A DNA stretch of 64,000 bases from Micromonospora chaiyaphumensis (GCF_900091435.1 NZ_FMCS01000010.1:62001-126000); one strand, 5' to 3'; shown: positions 16,708 to 25,871, numbered from the stretch's first letter. Program-made: numbers and translations. The notes: generated by a model not told the origin, from the letters alone.

Positions 16708-17364
16708 TCAGGTCTCCGTGACCAGACGGCTCTCCCAGGCCCAGGCGGCGATCTCGGTGCGGTTCCGCAGCTGGAGCTTGTCCTGGATGTTGGCCACGTG
16801 GGCCTTCACCGTGCTCAGCGAGATGAACAGTTCCTGCGCGATCTCCTGGTTGGTGCGTCCCCGGGCGAGGCGCTTGATCAGCTCGATCTCCCGGTCGGTC
16901 AGCGGTGTCGCGGGGCGGCGCGGCGATCGGACCGCGATCGGCCCGAACTGCTTCAGCAGCCGCATCGTGATCGACGGCGAGATCATCGCGTCACCGGCGT
17001 GCGCCGCCCGTACCGCCTCGGCCAGCAGGGCCGGCCCCGAGTCCTTGAGGATGAACCCGACCGCCCCCGCACGGAGCGCGCCGTACACGTACTCGTCCAG
17101 GTCGAAGGTCGTGATGATCACGACCCGCAGCGGGTCGCGGACGGCGGGGCCGGCGAGCGCGCGGGTCACGTCGAGGCCGTCCAACCGGGGCATCTGGAGA
17201 TCGACCAGGCAGACGTCCGGGCGGAGTTCCCGGGCGAGGCTGATCGCCTCCGGGCCGTCAGCGGCCTCGCCGACCACCGTGATGTCGGGCTGGCTCTCCA
17301 GCAGCAGCCGAAGGCCCTGGCGGACGATCGCCTGGTCCTCGGCGACGAGCACGCGGATGGTCAT
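16708..17364 (-). CDS. NarL/LuxR-family response regulator
   Basis: A 218-residue regulator. The receiver domain has the acidic pocket (VLVAEDQ), phospho-acceptor D55 in LVDLQMPRLDG, T in IITTFD and K in FILKDSG. The C-terminal HTH is LTDREIELIKRLARGRTNQEIAQELFISLSTVKAHVANI. The ATG overlaps the stop of the sensor kinase by 4 nt (ATGA), so this is its cognate partner. It is the last gene of the DUF418-kinase-regulator operon and converges on the tRNA-like element. Target genes are not evident; the DUF418 gene is a likely one. Confidence 0.95.
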   Translation of the reverse strand: MTIRVLVAEDQAIVRQGLRLLLESQPDITVVGEAADGPEAISLARELRPDVCLVDLQMPRLDGLDVTRALAGPAVRDPLRVVIITTFDLDEYVYGALRAGAVGFILKDSGPALLAEAVRAAHAGDAMISPSITMRLLKQFGPIAVRSPRRPATPLTDREIELIKRLARGRTNQEIAQELFISLSTVKAHVANIQDKLQLRNRTEIAAWAWESRLVTET

Positions 17365-18533
17365 GACCCTCCCGGCGCCGGGATGGTGGCCTCGACCGTC
17401 CATCCGGTCGGTGTGCGCGGACCGGCGCTCAGCTCACCGCCGAGGGCGGCGGCTCGCTCGCGCATGCCGACCAGGCCGTGACCGTCGGGGCGGGCGGTGC
17501 GGCCGGGCTGACCGTCGTCGGCGACGCGGAGCCGGATGGTCCGCCGGTCGTGGGCCAGCGTCACGGTGACGGTACGTGCGTCGCGCGCGTGCCGGGCCAC
17601 GTTGGTCAGCGCTTCCTGCACGATCCGGTAGATGCCGACGGTGGTCGCCGACGGCCAGTCCGCCGGCACGGGGCCGTCGGGCAGGTCGAGGGCCGCGCGG
17701 ACGCCGGTGCCGTCGAAGCGGTCCACCAGCTCGGCCAGCGAATCCGGCACGGGTACGACCTCCGGCTCGTCGTCGCGCAGCAGCCGCACCACCTGGCGCA
17801 GGGAGGCGAGCGCCCGCGCACCCGCCGTCTCGATCTCGGTCAGGGTCGCCCGGGTCGTGGACGGGTCTGCGGCGGTGGCGAGCTGCGCGACCTGAGCCTG
17901 GATGATCAGGCCGGTCAGGTGATGGGCCGCGACGTCGTGCAGGTCACGGGCTAGGGCCAGTCGTTCGGTACGCCGTACCCCGTCGACCACGGCCCGCCGC
18001 CGTGCGTCGCCGACCCGCCGCCACAGGCCCACCGTCACCGCGACCACCCAGCCGGCCACCATGATCTTCATGGCCGTCAGCGCGTTCGGGATGTCCTGCG
18101 CCAGGTAGGTCGCGTACCGCTCGACGGTGCCGGCGGCGACCGCCCCGGAGCCGGCGGCCACCGCGACGACGCTCGCCGACCCGGGCAGGTGCCGCACTGC
18201 GGAGGCGACCACCACCAGTAGCGCCAGGGCGGCGATCGGGGCGGGTTGACCCTGCCGGCCGGTCCGCCAGTCGATCAGCTCGGCGACCGCGCACAGGACG
18301 ATCGCCGCGGCCGCCGCCCGCGCGGGGAACCGGCGTCGCAGCACCGCCGCCCCGCAGACCACTGCCGTGATCAGCACCAGCGCCACACCCACCGGCCAGG
18401 CCGGGCGGCGACTCAGCGCCACCGCCACCTCAAGGGCGAGGCCGGCGGCGAGCAGCACGGCGAGCGCGGCCTCGACGAGCACACCCGGCATGTCGGCCCG
18501 GCGCGGGGCGATGCGCCTGCCCGCGAGAATCAT
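17361..18533 (-). CDS. Sensor histidine kinase, NarL-partner type
   Basis: A membrane kinase of about 390 residues. Five or six hydrophobic segments fill residues ~15-170 (VLVEAALAVLLAAGLALEVAVAL, GVALVLITAVVCGAAVL and so on). HisKA_3 follows with the phospho-accepting His in ERLALARDLHDVAAHHLTG, then a HATPase with N box QEALTNVARHA and G box GHGLVGMRERAAALGG. The sensing part is mostly within the membrane, so it probably detects an envelope or membrane signal. ATG at 18533 follows GAGAGG by 4 nt; an in-frame ATG at 18545 is an alternative. It is coupled to the downstream regulator by a 4-nt overlap. Confidence 0.92.
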   Translation of the reverse strand: MILAGRRIAPRRADMPGVLVEAALAVLLAAGLALEVAVALSRRPAWPVGVALVLITAVVCGAAVLRRRFPARAAAAAIVLCAVAELIDWRTGRQGQPAPIAALALLVVVASAVRHLPGSASVVAVAAGSGAVAAGTVERYATYLAQDIPNALTAMKIMVAGWVVAVTVGLWRRVGDARRRAVVDGVRRTERLALARDLHDVAAHHLTGLIIQAQVAQLATAADPSTTRATLTEIETAGARALASLRQVVRLLRDDEPEVVPVPDSLAELVDRFDGTGVRAALDLPDGPVPADWPSATTVGIYRIVQEALTNVARHARDARTVTVTLAHDRRTIRLRVADDGQPGRTARPDGHGLVGMRERAAALGGELSAGPRTPTGWTVEATIPAPGGS

Positions 18534-18568
18534 GATGCCTCTCATGCCCGATCCGCAGCAGCGCCTCG

Positions 18569-19609
18569 TCATCGCGGGCGCCGCAGCGGCGGCCGCTGCC
18601 ACCACGTCACCCAACGCCACAGCCACTCGACCGGCCCCTGCCGGCACCGGCGCAGCCAGACTACCGACCATCCCCACTGCACACAGAGGACCGTCGCGGC
18701 GACCGCGACCACCCCGCCGACCGGCCAGCGGTCCGGCTCGCCGACCGCACCCGAGATCGCCAGCACGAGCACCGTGGCGGTCAGGTAGTTCGTCAGCGCC
18801 ATCCGTCCCAGCGGCCGGAACACGGCGGTCAACGGCCCGGCCAGCCGCGTCCCGAGCAGCAGCACCAGCCCGCACACGTAGGCACCGGCGGTCAGCAACC
18901 CGGCCGCCGGATAGGCGACCCGCGCCGCACCGCCGTCCGCCCGCAACTGGAGCACCGTCACGGGCACGGCCGCAAGAGCGAAGATCAACCCCACCAGGGC
19001 AGTGGTACGCGGGCGCGAGCCGAGCCTTGCCACCACGCCGTACCGGGTCAGTGCCGAACCGAGCAGGAACAGACCGGGAACCAGCGAGTACCAGCCGCCG
19101 AGCAGCGCCACCGACACCACGATGAGCACCCCGGCGGCGACCGCCACCACGCGCCGCGGCAGCCACGTGGAGGGCAGCAGGACCAGCAGGCCGAGCGCCG
19201 CGTACACCGTGAGGATGTCGCCCTTCCACAACAGGAGGAAGTGGAGCAGGCCCACGGCCAGCAGCGCCAGCATCCGGCGCAGCAGCACCACCCGCGGTTG
19301 CCGGGCCCGCGCCTGCGCCGACTCCAGCAGGAGCGCGAAGCCGACGCCGAACAGCACCGAGAAGATCGGGAAGAACCGCTGGTCGACCAGCAGGTGCAGC
19401 ACTGTCGCCGCGGTCGTCTCCGGTCGCCGCGCGGTGCCGAGGTCGCCGCCGCGGTGGGCGATCGGCTGCACGTTCGCCAGCAGGATCCCGCACAGGGCGA
19501 AGCCCCGGAGCACATCGAGCGCGACGATCCGCTTCCGTGCCCGTGGCTCGGCGGATCGCGGCCGGCCGCCGTCGATGGTGTCGACATCTCCCACACCGTG
19601 TCGTGACAT
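18569..19609 (-). CDS. DUF418/YeiB-family membrane protein
   Basis: A 346-residue polytopic membrane protein. The family opening RIVALDVLRGFALCGILLANV is present, as is FFPIFSVLFGVGFALLLE. The C-terminal DUF418 region has FRPLGRMALTNYLTATVL and later QWGWSVVWLRRCRQGPVEWLWRWVTWW, the latter the conserved QxxxSxxWLxxFxxGPxEWLWR-type signature. Function in the family is unknown. It leads an operon with the sensor kinase and regulator, starting 35 bp before the kinase, so it may be the sensed or controlled component. An ATG 14 codons upstream also exists. Confidence 0.88.
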   Translation of the reverse strand: MSRHGVGDVDTIDGGRPRSAEPRARKRIVALDVLRGFALCGILLANVQPIAHRGGDLGTARRPETTAATVLHLLVDQRFFPIFSVLFGVGFALLLESAQARARQPRVVLLRRMLALLAVGLLHFLLLWKGDILTVYAALGLLVLLPSTWLPRRVVAVAAGVLIVVSVALLGGWYSLVPGLFLLGSALTRYGVVARLGSRPRTTALVGLIFALAAVPVTVLQLRADGGAARVAYPAAGLLTAGAYVCGLVLLLGTRLAGPLTAVFRPLGRMALTNYLTATVLVLAISGAVGEPDRWPVGGVVAVAATVLCVQWGWSVVWLRRCRQGPVEWLWRWVTWWQRPPLRRPR

Positions 19610-19759
19610 GCCCCGAGCCTGGCCGAGTGACCGTCCCCGCCCCTCGGCCACAAGTTCACGCCGGCGCCCGAGCCGTCGTACTTTCGGCCATTCGGATCCG
19701 GCGGCCCGCCCCGTGCCCGGGTAGGCAGCCGGGCCCGGCCGGAACGTAGGGTCGGGCCC

Positions 19760-20254
19760 ATGCTCGAGTCACAACGCGAACGTGTGCCGCTCAACGACGG
19801 CGGCGAGATGGATACGGCAGTGGCGTTTCTGTCCTTCGCCCGGTCCTGCGTTCTGAAGAAGGTCGCCGGGCTGGACGACGAGCAACTGCGACGACGCCTG
19901 GTCGTGTCCGACACGACGCTGCTGGGGCTGGTGCAGCACCTGACCGACGCCGAGCGCTACTGGTTCGGATACACGCTGGCCGGCGACCGGCGGCACGCCG
20001 ATGTCGACTTCGACATGGTGGTCGCCCCGGACCGGTCAGCGGATCAGGTCATCGCCGGCTACCGGACGGCGATCGCCGAGAGTGACGCGCACATCCGCGC
20101 CGCCGGCGGTCTCGACGCCCGCACCGCTCAACCCGTGAACGACGCGCCGGTCACGCTTCGCTGGGTGCTCGCCCACATGACGAGCGAGACCGTCCGGCAC
20201 GCGGGGCACGCCGACATCCTGCGGGAGCTCGTCGACGGCGCCACCGGCCGCTGA
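19760..20254 (+). CDS. DinB-family protein (DUF664, possible thiol-dependent enzyme)
   Basis: A 164-residue four-helix-bundle protein. The putative metal-binding His are in GLVQHLTDAERYWFGY and in LAHMTSETVRHAGHADILRE, the pattern of actinobacterial DUF664 proteins. Some relatives use mycothiol as cofactor, for example in detoxification. The ATG follows TAGGGT by 7 nt, a leaderless arrangement. Single gene, convergent with the VOC gene. Substrate unknown. Confidence 0.88.
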   Translation: MLESQRERVPLNDGGEMDTAVAFLSFARSCVLKKVAGLDDEQLRRRLVVSDTTLLGLVQHLTDAERYWFGYTLAGDRRHADVDFDMVVAPDRSADQVIAGYRTAIAESDAHIRAAGGLDARTAQPVNDAPVTLRWVLAHMTSETVRHAGHADILRELVDGATGR

Positions 20255-20323
20255 TCGGGCAGTGCCGGCGCGATCGTCAGGGCGGGCGCGTTGTCCTCGC
20301 ATGCCACTCGGGACCCGCAACTT

Positions 20324-21040
20324 TCACCGGACGAGGCAGAACGGGTGGCCGGCGGGGTCGGTGAAGACCGTGAAGCGTTCGCCGCCGGCGCTCAGCCGGC
20401 GGGCACCCAGTGCCACGGCCCGCGCCTCGCCGGCGTCGAGGTCGTCGACCCAGAGGTCGAGGTGGGCCTGCTGGGGGTGTGCGGGATCCGGCCAGCGGGG
20501 CGGGGCGTAGTCGTCGACCTGCTGGAACATGAGGTTCCTGCCGCCACCGGCGATGAGCGCGCCCTCGGGCCCGTCGTAGGTGACCGCCATGCCGGTGAGG
20601 TCGGCGTAGAAACGGGCCAGGGCTGACGCGTCGGGTGCGTCGATCGTCACCGCGAACAGCCGCAGCACCCGGCCCACCCCCTCGGCCCCGCAGAGGTCGA
20701 ACGGGTGGCCCGCCGGGTCGGCCAGGGTGATCCAGGTCGGTCCGTCGGCCAGCCGGGTGGCGCCGAGGCCGACCGCCCGTTCGGCCTCCGCCCGGGGGTC
20801 GTCGGTCTGCAGATCGAGGTGGAACTGCTGCGGGTGCTCGTGCCCGGGCCACTGCGGCGCGACATGGTCGGGTGCGTGCTGAAACTCGATCTCCTGACCG
20901 TCAGGAGCCCGAAGGCCGAACCGGTCGGGGTCCCGGCGGACGACGTCCCAGCCGGTGAGCCCGGCGTAGAACGAACCGACCCGGTTGATGTCGGCCGCGT
21001 CGAAGATGGCCAGGTCCAGACGGGCTGTCACGGTGGTCAT
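20324..21040 (-). CDS. Two-domain VOC (glyoxalase/bleomycin-resistance) protein
   Basis: A 238-residue protein made of two tandem vicinal-oxygen-chelate domains, about 1-115 and 120-238. Both end in the same pattern, TLADPAGHPFDLC and FTDPAGHPFCLV, and both carry HPQQFHLDL / HPQQAHLDLWVDD, so they arose by duplication. No enzyme activity can be inferred; relatives include CFP30-like proteins and fosfomycin or bleomycin-type resistance folds. ATG has AAGGGA 12 nt upstream. The gene follows the strong terminator of the permease and so has its own promoter. Confidence 0.9.
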   Translation of the reverse strand: MTTVTARLDLAIFDAADINRVGSFYAGLTGWDVVRRDPDRFGLRAPDGQEIEFQHAPDHVAPQWPGHEHPQQFHLDLQTDDPRAEAERAVGLGATRLADGPTWITLADPAGHPFDLCGAEGVGRVLRLFAVTIDAPDASALARFYADLTGMAVTYDGPEGALIAGGGRNLMFQQVDDYAPPRWPDPAHPQQAHLDLWVDDLDAGEARAVALGARRLSAGGERFTVFTDPAGHPFCLVR

Positions 21041-21091
21041 GGTCGATTCCAATCCCTTGCCAGCGGGCCGTGCACGAGGAGTTCGTGGTGC

Positions 21092-21128
21092 TTCTCGCCG
21101 GCGCCGGGTGACCCGGCGCCGGCGAGAA
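21092..21128 (-). terminator. Strong palindromic terminator of the permease gene
   Basis: A near-perfect 37-bp palindrome with 18-nt arms (TTCTCGCCGGCGCCGGGT and its complement) around a single central G, giving a very stable hairpin with a minimal loop. It starts 4 nt beyond the stop of the amino-acid permease. No U-tract, as is usual in actinobacteria. Confidence 0.85.
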
Positions 21129-21132
21129 GGGA

Positions 21133-22710
21133 TCAGGCCGGTTCGTCGGCCGGTGCCGGGCGCTGTTCCGGCACGTCGACGGTACGGCGGGGGCCGGTGA
21201 ACCACTTCCGGGCGGAGGCGTACCACCAGACGGCCACGCCGAGCAGCACCCCGCCGATGGCGAGCGGGGCGTAGTTGACGGCCGTCCAGGTGAAGTCCGC
21301 GTTGCCGGGCACGCCGGCCGGCACGATCGGCAGCACGAAGTAGACGCTGATGATCGCGATCTCGATAACGGCGATCCAGCCGAGCAGCTTGTACCGCCGG
21401 CCGAGCGTCCACGGGCCCGGGACGAACCGGTCCCCCATCCGCAGCCGCAGGAAGATCGGGATGAGGAAGGACAGGTACAGGCCGATCACGGCGACCGAGA
21501 CCACCGCGTAGAAGGCGACCGGCACGCCGGCCTTCTGGTAGAGCGCCGGCAGGGTGAGCACGAGCCCGGCCAGGGTGGCCGCGACGATCGCGTTGACCGG
21601 GGTGCCGTTGCGGTTCACCCGGGACCAGAGCCGCCAGCCCGGCACCGCGCGGTCGCGGCTGAAGGCGTACGCCATCCGGGACATCGAGGTCACGCAGCTC
21701 ATCCCGCAGAAGAACTGGCCGATGGTGGAGATGATGATGACGGCCTTGAAGAAGAACGGGGTCAGCGCCGACTCGAAGATGGCCCCGGAGAAGCCGCCCG
21801 CCGAGTTGATGGCGTCGACGTCGGTGGCCGCGAAGAGGAACGCGAGCAGCAGGATCCAGCCGCCCACCGCGGAATAGAAGATCGACCGCCAGAGGCCCTG
21901 GGCGGCGGCCTTCGAGGCCCCGCGGGTCTCCTCCGAGACGTGCGCGCAGGCGTCGAATCCGGTGATCGTGTACTGGGTGAGCAGGAAGCCCAGCGGCAGC
22001 ACGTAGAACCAGAAGGTGAGCCCGCCGGTGTCGCCGTCGCCGAAGCCGGAGTTGTTGAACCGCTCGGTGAAGACGAACTTGAAGCTCTGGTGGTCGTCGG
22101 GGACCAGGAGCAGGATCAGCACCACGGCGGCCGCGCCGGCCACGTGCCACCAGACCGAGACGTTCTGGAGTACGTCGATGACGCGGTGCCCGTAGATGTT
22201 GATGAGCCCGTGCAGGGCGAGGATCACCACGAACAGCCCGAAGGTCTGGTGCGCGGTGCCGGCCCACCCGTCGAAGAGCGCCGACAGGGTGAGGTTGAGG
22301 AAGGTGGCGCAGCCGTAGTCGACCGAGGCGGTCACGGCCACCAGGCCGATGAGGTTGAGCCAGCCGGTGAACCAGCCGTGCACCGGCCGCCCCATGGTGG
22401 CGGCCCACCAGTAGATGCCGCCGGCGGTCGGGTAGGCCGACACGAGCTCGGCCATGCAGAAACCGATGATCAGGATGAACAGCGAGATCAGCGGCCAGCC
22501 CCAGGAGATGGCGACCGGCCCGCCGTTGTTCCACGCCTGGCCGAAGGTGGTGAAGCAGCCGGCCAGGATCGAGATGATCGAGAACGAGATGGCGAAGTTG
22601 GAGAAGCCGCTCCACTTGCGGTGCAGCTCCTGTTTGTAGCCGAGTTCAGCGAGCCGTCGGGCGTCGTCGTCCATCGGATGCTCGGCGGTCGGCGCGGGCG
22701 TCGTGGCCAC
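21133..22710 (-). CDS. APC-superfamily amino-acid/amine permease
   Basis: A 525-residue transporter with about 12 helices, beginning SGFSNFAISFSIISILAGCFTTFGQAWNNGGP, typical of the ACT/GABA-permease (BAT1-like) branch. Other family segments: WPLISLFILIIGFCMAELVSAYPTAGGIYWW, and HVSEETRGASKAAAQGLWRSI. Substrates in this branch are GABA, choline-like amines or other amino compounds. The GTG start at 22710 is fixed by GAGGAGG 6 nt upstream. It is monocistronic and ends in a strong terminator. A link to the Puu-like operon 8 kb away is possible but unproven. Confidence 0.92.
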   Translation of the reverse strand: MATTPAPTAEHPMDDDARRLAELGYKQELHRKWSGFSNFAISFSIISILAGCFTTFGQAWNNGGPVAISWGWPLISLFILIIGFCMAELVSAYPTAGGIYWWAATMGRPVHGWFTGWLNLIGLVAVTASVDYGCATFLNLTLSALFDGWAGTAHQTFGLFVVILALHGLINIYGHRVIDVLQNVSVWWHVAGAAAVVLILLLVPDDHQSFKFVFTERFNNSGFGDGDTGGLTFWFYVLPLGFLLTQYTITGFDACAHVSEETRGASKAAAQGLWRSIFYSAVGGWILLLAFLFAATDVDAINSAGGFSGAIFESALTPFFFKAVIIISTIGQFFCGMSCVTSMSRMAYAFSRDRAVPGWRLWSRVNRNGTPVNAIVAATLAGLVLTLPALYQKAGVPVAFYAVVSVAVIGLYLSFLIPIFLRLRMGDRFVPGPWTLGRRYKLLGWIAVIEIAIISVYFVLPIVPAGVPGNADFTWTAVNYAPLAIGGVLLGVAVWWYASARKWFTGPRRTVDVPEQRPAPADEPA

Positions 22711-22996
22711 TGCACACCTCCTCGAGGTGGATTCCCCGGTGCGAGTGGGCAAAGTGTGATCCCGTCGATCAAGGCGGTCAATACGGCAGGCGTGGGAATC
22801 TCACGGCCGGCACGGCTAATTGCGTTGCCGCCCGAGGTCACTCCGGGGCATCCTTGAGCCCGTGACCAGGCCCGATCCCGACGGGCCACCACCGGGCGCT
22901 CGGCACCGCCCGGCTCGCGGCGGCGCGAGGCGTCCACCTCTCTCTCACTGAAGTACGGCGGTTCGCCGTACCCCCGGACGCCCGCGCCGCCGCTCC
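22711..22996. other. Gene-free region upstream of the permease
   Basis: No convincing gene. It contains the upstream region of the permease and an 8-bp inverted repeat GTACGGCG-GTT-CGCCGTAC (22953-22971), a possible terminator for the DUF456 operon or decayed MBL gene. An AT-richer patch (CGGCTAATTGCGTTG, around 22813) stands out but has no clear promoter pair. Confidence 0.5.
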
Positions 22997-23139
22997 CTAC
23001 TCCCCGAGAGTGCGCACCAGGCCCGGCGCGGCGACGTCGACCGGCAGTCCCGGTCGGCGAGCACCCGCGCCCGCAGCAGCGGTTGGAGGTCCGCGCAGTG
23101 GTCCGGGTGGCCGTGGCTGACGTACACCGTCTCGATCCG
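22997..23139 (-). pseudogene. Remnant of an MBL-fold hydrolase
   Basis: Immediately downstream of DUF456, the minus strand encodes ETVYVSHGHPDHCADLQPLLRARVLADRD, which carries the metallo-beta-lactamase HxHxDH motif as in RNase Z-like actinobacterial hydrolases. The sequence then shifts frame to GLPVDVAAPGLVRTLGE and stops. Both the N-terminal strand region and the C-terminal two-thirds are missing. It is a short decayed fragment with an internal frameshift; codon-level similarity to the family is good only in this block. Confidence 0.6.
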
Positions 23140-23640
23140 TCAGGCGAACAGCAGCCCCGCCACCCAGAGCACGGCGATGACCAGCCCGGCCAGGAACTCG
23201 ACCAGCATGGACAGCCCGGCCGCCTTGAGCGCCTGCACGGTGGCCGGCCAGGCGAGCTGGTTGCTGCCCAGCCGCAGCCGCTCCGCGCCCCAGATCCCAC
23301 CGACGAAGCCGATCGGCAGCCCGACCACCGGGATGACGACGAAACCGACGAGGCCGAGCACTCCTCCCGCGAGCAGCGACGACGTCGGTACGCCGGTCCG
23401 CTTCAGGTTCCGCCCCGGCCAGAGGTACTTGACCACGCCGCCGCCGACGGCGACCACGGTGGCGGCGGCCAGCACCGCCCAGCGGCCCGGCCCGGCCTGG
23501 CCGAAGAGCGCCCACACGAGCACGCCGCCCCAGCACAGCGGCAGCGCCGGGAGCCCGGGCACCACCACCCCGGCCAGTCCGGCCAGGATGGCCAGCGCGG
23601 CCACCACCGACACCACGGCCTGCGAATCGCCCAGGCTCAC
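23140..23640 (-). CDS. DUF456-family membrane protein
   Basis: A 166-residue membrane protein with about four helices rich in Gly/Val. The family signatures LAGVVVPGLPALPLCWGGVLVWAL near the N-terminus and VVIPVVGLPIGFVGGIWGAERLR in the middle are clear. Function unknown. The GTG start overlaps the stop of the GGDEF/EAL gene by 4 nt (GTGA), so it is translated with it, giving an operon methyltransferase - GGDEF/EAL - DUF456. Confidence 0.88.
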   Translation of the reverse strand: MSLGDSQAVVSVVAALAILAGLAGVVVPGLPALPLCWGGVLVWALFGQAGPGRWAVLAAATVVAVGGGVVKYLWPGRNLKRTGVPTSSLLAGGVLGLVGFVVIPVVGLPIGFVGGIWGAERLRLGSNQLAWPATVQALKAAGLSMLVEFLAGLVIAVLWVAGLLFA

Positions 23641-25865
23641 CGCGTCTCCTCCCCGACCTGCGCCTGCCCCGCGCGCTGCTCCGGAAGGCGCGGAGGGGTC
23701 CCCTGGGCCCCTTCCTCACCCTCGAGCCGCCTGCGAATGTCGGCCGCGGGCACCGGCGGGCCGAACCAGCGGCCCTGCCCGGTGTCGCAGCGCAGCGACC
23801 GCAGCCGCTCGGCCTGCTCCCCGGTCTCCACCGCCTCGGCGGTCACCCAGAGTTCCAGCGCATGGGCCAGCCGCACGAGGGCGTCCACGATCCGTTCGTC
23901 GCGGTGGTCGGCGACCACGTCCGCGCCGTCGCCCCGGATCCCCTCGACGAACGGACCGGCCAGCTTCAGACAGTGGATCGGCAGCCGCCGCAGGTACGCC
24001 AGGTTCGAGTAGCCGGTGCCGAAGTCGTCGATGGCCAGCCGGATCCCGAGGTCGGCGAGCTGGTGCAGGGCGCGCAGCGACTCCCCGGCGGTGCCCATCA
24101 CGGCGCTCTCGGTCAGCTCCAGCTGCAGCAGTTCGGCGGGGAGCCCGGTGCGCTGCAACGCCTCGGCGACGGTCTCCACGATGGCCGGGTCGTCGGCCTG
24201 CCGGGCGGCCAGGTTGACGTTGACCATCAGCCGCGCCTCCGGGTACGCCCGCCGCCAGCTCTCGGCGTCGCGGCACGCCTGCCGGAGCACCCAGGCGCCG
24301 AGCCGGACGATCAGGCCGGTCTCCTCGGCCAGCCCGATGAACCGGTCGGGCCCGATCAGCCCCAACTCGGGGTGCTGCCAGCGGACCAGCGCCTCCACGG
24401 CCACCATCGAGCCGTCGAGCAGCGAGACGATCGGCTGGTAGTGCAGCACGAACTCGCCCCGGTCCAGCGCGGCGGGCAGGTTGGCGGCCAGCGCGGAGCG
24501 GGCGATGTCGGCGGCGCTGCGCTCCGGGTCGTAGACCGCCCAGCGGCCGCGCCCCTCGGCCTTGGCCCAGTAGAGCGTGGTGTCGGCGGCCTTCATGAGC
24601 TCGGAGACGCTGGTCTCGGCGGCCGGGCACTCCACGATGCCGATGCTCGCCGAGACGGCGAGCTGCTGGTCGCCGACGTGCACGGGGGCGGAGACGGCGG
24701 CCAGGGCCAGCTCGGCCACCTCCACCGCGTCGTCGAGGCCGCCGTCGGAGTCGACGAGGATGACGAACTCGTCGCCGCCCATCCGGGCCACCAGGTGGCC
24801 GCGGCCGGACACGCAGTCGGCCAGCCGCCGGGCGATCACCTTGAGCAGCCGGTCGCCCAGGTCGTGGCCGAGGCTGTCGTTGATCGCCTTGAAGCCGTCC
24901 AGGTCGATGAAGCAGAGCCCGACCCGCTGCTCCGGCGCGGCGGTGTCGAAGACCTGGCCGAGCGTCTCGAAGAAGAGCGTCCGGTTGGGCAGGCCGGTGA
25001 GCGGGTCGTGCAGCGCCTGGAAGCGCAGCCGCTGCTGGAGCTGGTAGCGCTCGGTGATGTCCTCGATCATCGCCACGGTGAAGCGGGGGCGGCCGTCGTC
25101 GTGGCGGATCAGCGAGACGGCCAGGTCGGTCCAGACCACGCTGCCGTCCTTGCGGTAGTAGCGCTTCTCCACCCGGGCGCTGTCCCGCTTGCCCTCGACC
25201 AGTTCCTGGTAGAGCTCCCACATGCCGGCGGCGTCGTCGGGGTGGAACAGCCCGTCCACGGTCAGCTCCCGCAGCTCGGCGGCGGAGTAGCCGAGCATGT
25301 CCGCGAAGGACTGGTTGACCTCGATGATCCGCCCGTCCACCCCGGCGATGCCGATGCCGATCGCCGCTCCGGTGAAGACCGCCCGGAACCGCGCCTCGCT
25401 GTCCCGCAGCGCCTGCTCCACCGCGTCCCGGGCCTGCCAGGCCGAGCGGGCGATCCGCTCCTGCTGGCTGAACACCCGGTCCCGCAGCGCCCGGCCGAAG
25501 CCGGCGGCGAACGCGCCCTGCAGGGCGGCGATCCGCTCCCGCACCTCGGGCGGCTCGACCCGGGCGGGCAGCACCCAGGACAGGAAGCGGTCCCCGAGCG
25601 CCCGCACCGACCAGTCGAGCACCCCGGGCTCGGTGAGGTGCGCCTCGACCAGGGCCCGCCCGACGTCCTCCGCCGGCTGGGCGGAGAACACCGGTGCGAG
25701 CAGCGCCCGGCCGAGCCGGACCGTGTGCGCGAGCAGCAGCCGCTCGGTCTCGGCCGCGCTCAGCGGCACGAAACCGATGCGCCGCACCGCCCGGGCCCAC
25801 TCGGCGGCGTACGCCGCGGCGCCCGGGCGGCTGAGGTCGTCCCCGTCGGGGTCCGGGGCGCGCAT
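23637..25865 (-). CDS. PAS-GGDEF-EAL cyclic-di-GMP enzyme
   Basis: A 742-residue soluble protein. Residues 1-150 are a helical N-terminal domain of unknown type, then PAS (~155-275), GGDEF (~280-445) and EAL (~455-715). The GGDEF motif is intact (363-367), but the inhibitory I-site RxxD is RGHL, so product inhibition is probably absent. In the EAL domain E491 (EALVRW), N549 (NVNL), E584 (ELTES), DDFGTGYS and E677 (AEAVE) are present. The usual KIDxSF is KLAGPF, so phosphodiesterase activity may be weakened. Net activity is not predictable. Six bp separate it from the upstream methyltransferase gene. Confidence 0.95.
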   Translation of the reverse strand: MRAPDPDGDDLSRPGAAAYAAEWARAVRRIGFVPLSAAETERLLLAHTVRLGRALLAPVFSAQPAEDVGRALVEAHLTEPGVLDWSVRALGDRFLSWVLPARVEPPEVRERIAALQGAFAAGFGRALRDRVFSQQERIARSAWQARDAVEQALRDSEARFRAVFTGAAIGIGIAGVDGRIIEVNQSFADMLGYSAAELRELTVDGLFHPDDAAGMWELYQELVEGKRDSARVEKRYYRKDGSVVWTDLAVSLIRHDDGRPRFTVAMIEDITERYQLQQRLRFQALHDPLTGLPNRTLFFETLGQVFDTAAPEQRVGLCFIDLDGFKAINDSLGHDLGDRLLKVIARRLADCVSGRGHLVARMGGDEFVILVDSDGGLDDAVEVAELALAAVSAPVHVGDQQLAVSASIGIVECPAAETSVSELMKAADTTLYWAKAEGRGRWAVYDPERSAADIARSALAANLPAALDRGEFVLHYQPIVSLLDGSMVAVEALVRWQHPELGLIGPDRFIGLAEETGLIVRLGAWVLRQACRDAESWRRAYPEARLMVNVNLAARQADDPAIVETVAEALQRTGLPAELLQLELTESAVMGTAGESLRALHQLADLGIRLAIDDFGTGYSNLAYLRRLPIHCLKLAGPFVEGIRGDGADVVADHRDERIVDALVRLAHALELWVTAEAVETGEQAERLRSLRCDTGQGRWFGPPVPAADIRRRLEGEEGAQGTPPRLPEQRAGQAQVGEETR

Positions 25866-25871
25866 GTCGGC

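Noticed and set aside
16506..16721. 71-codon plus-strand frame over the tRNA-like element
   Set aside because: No family resemblance, start lies inside the predicted acceptor region, and RNA structure explains the sequence better.
19620..19650. TGGCCGAG/CTCGGCCA inverted repeat upstream of the DUF418 gene
   Set aside because: Only 8 bp with a 15-nt loop, within chance expectation for such GC-rich DNA; no promoter boxes around it.
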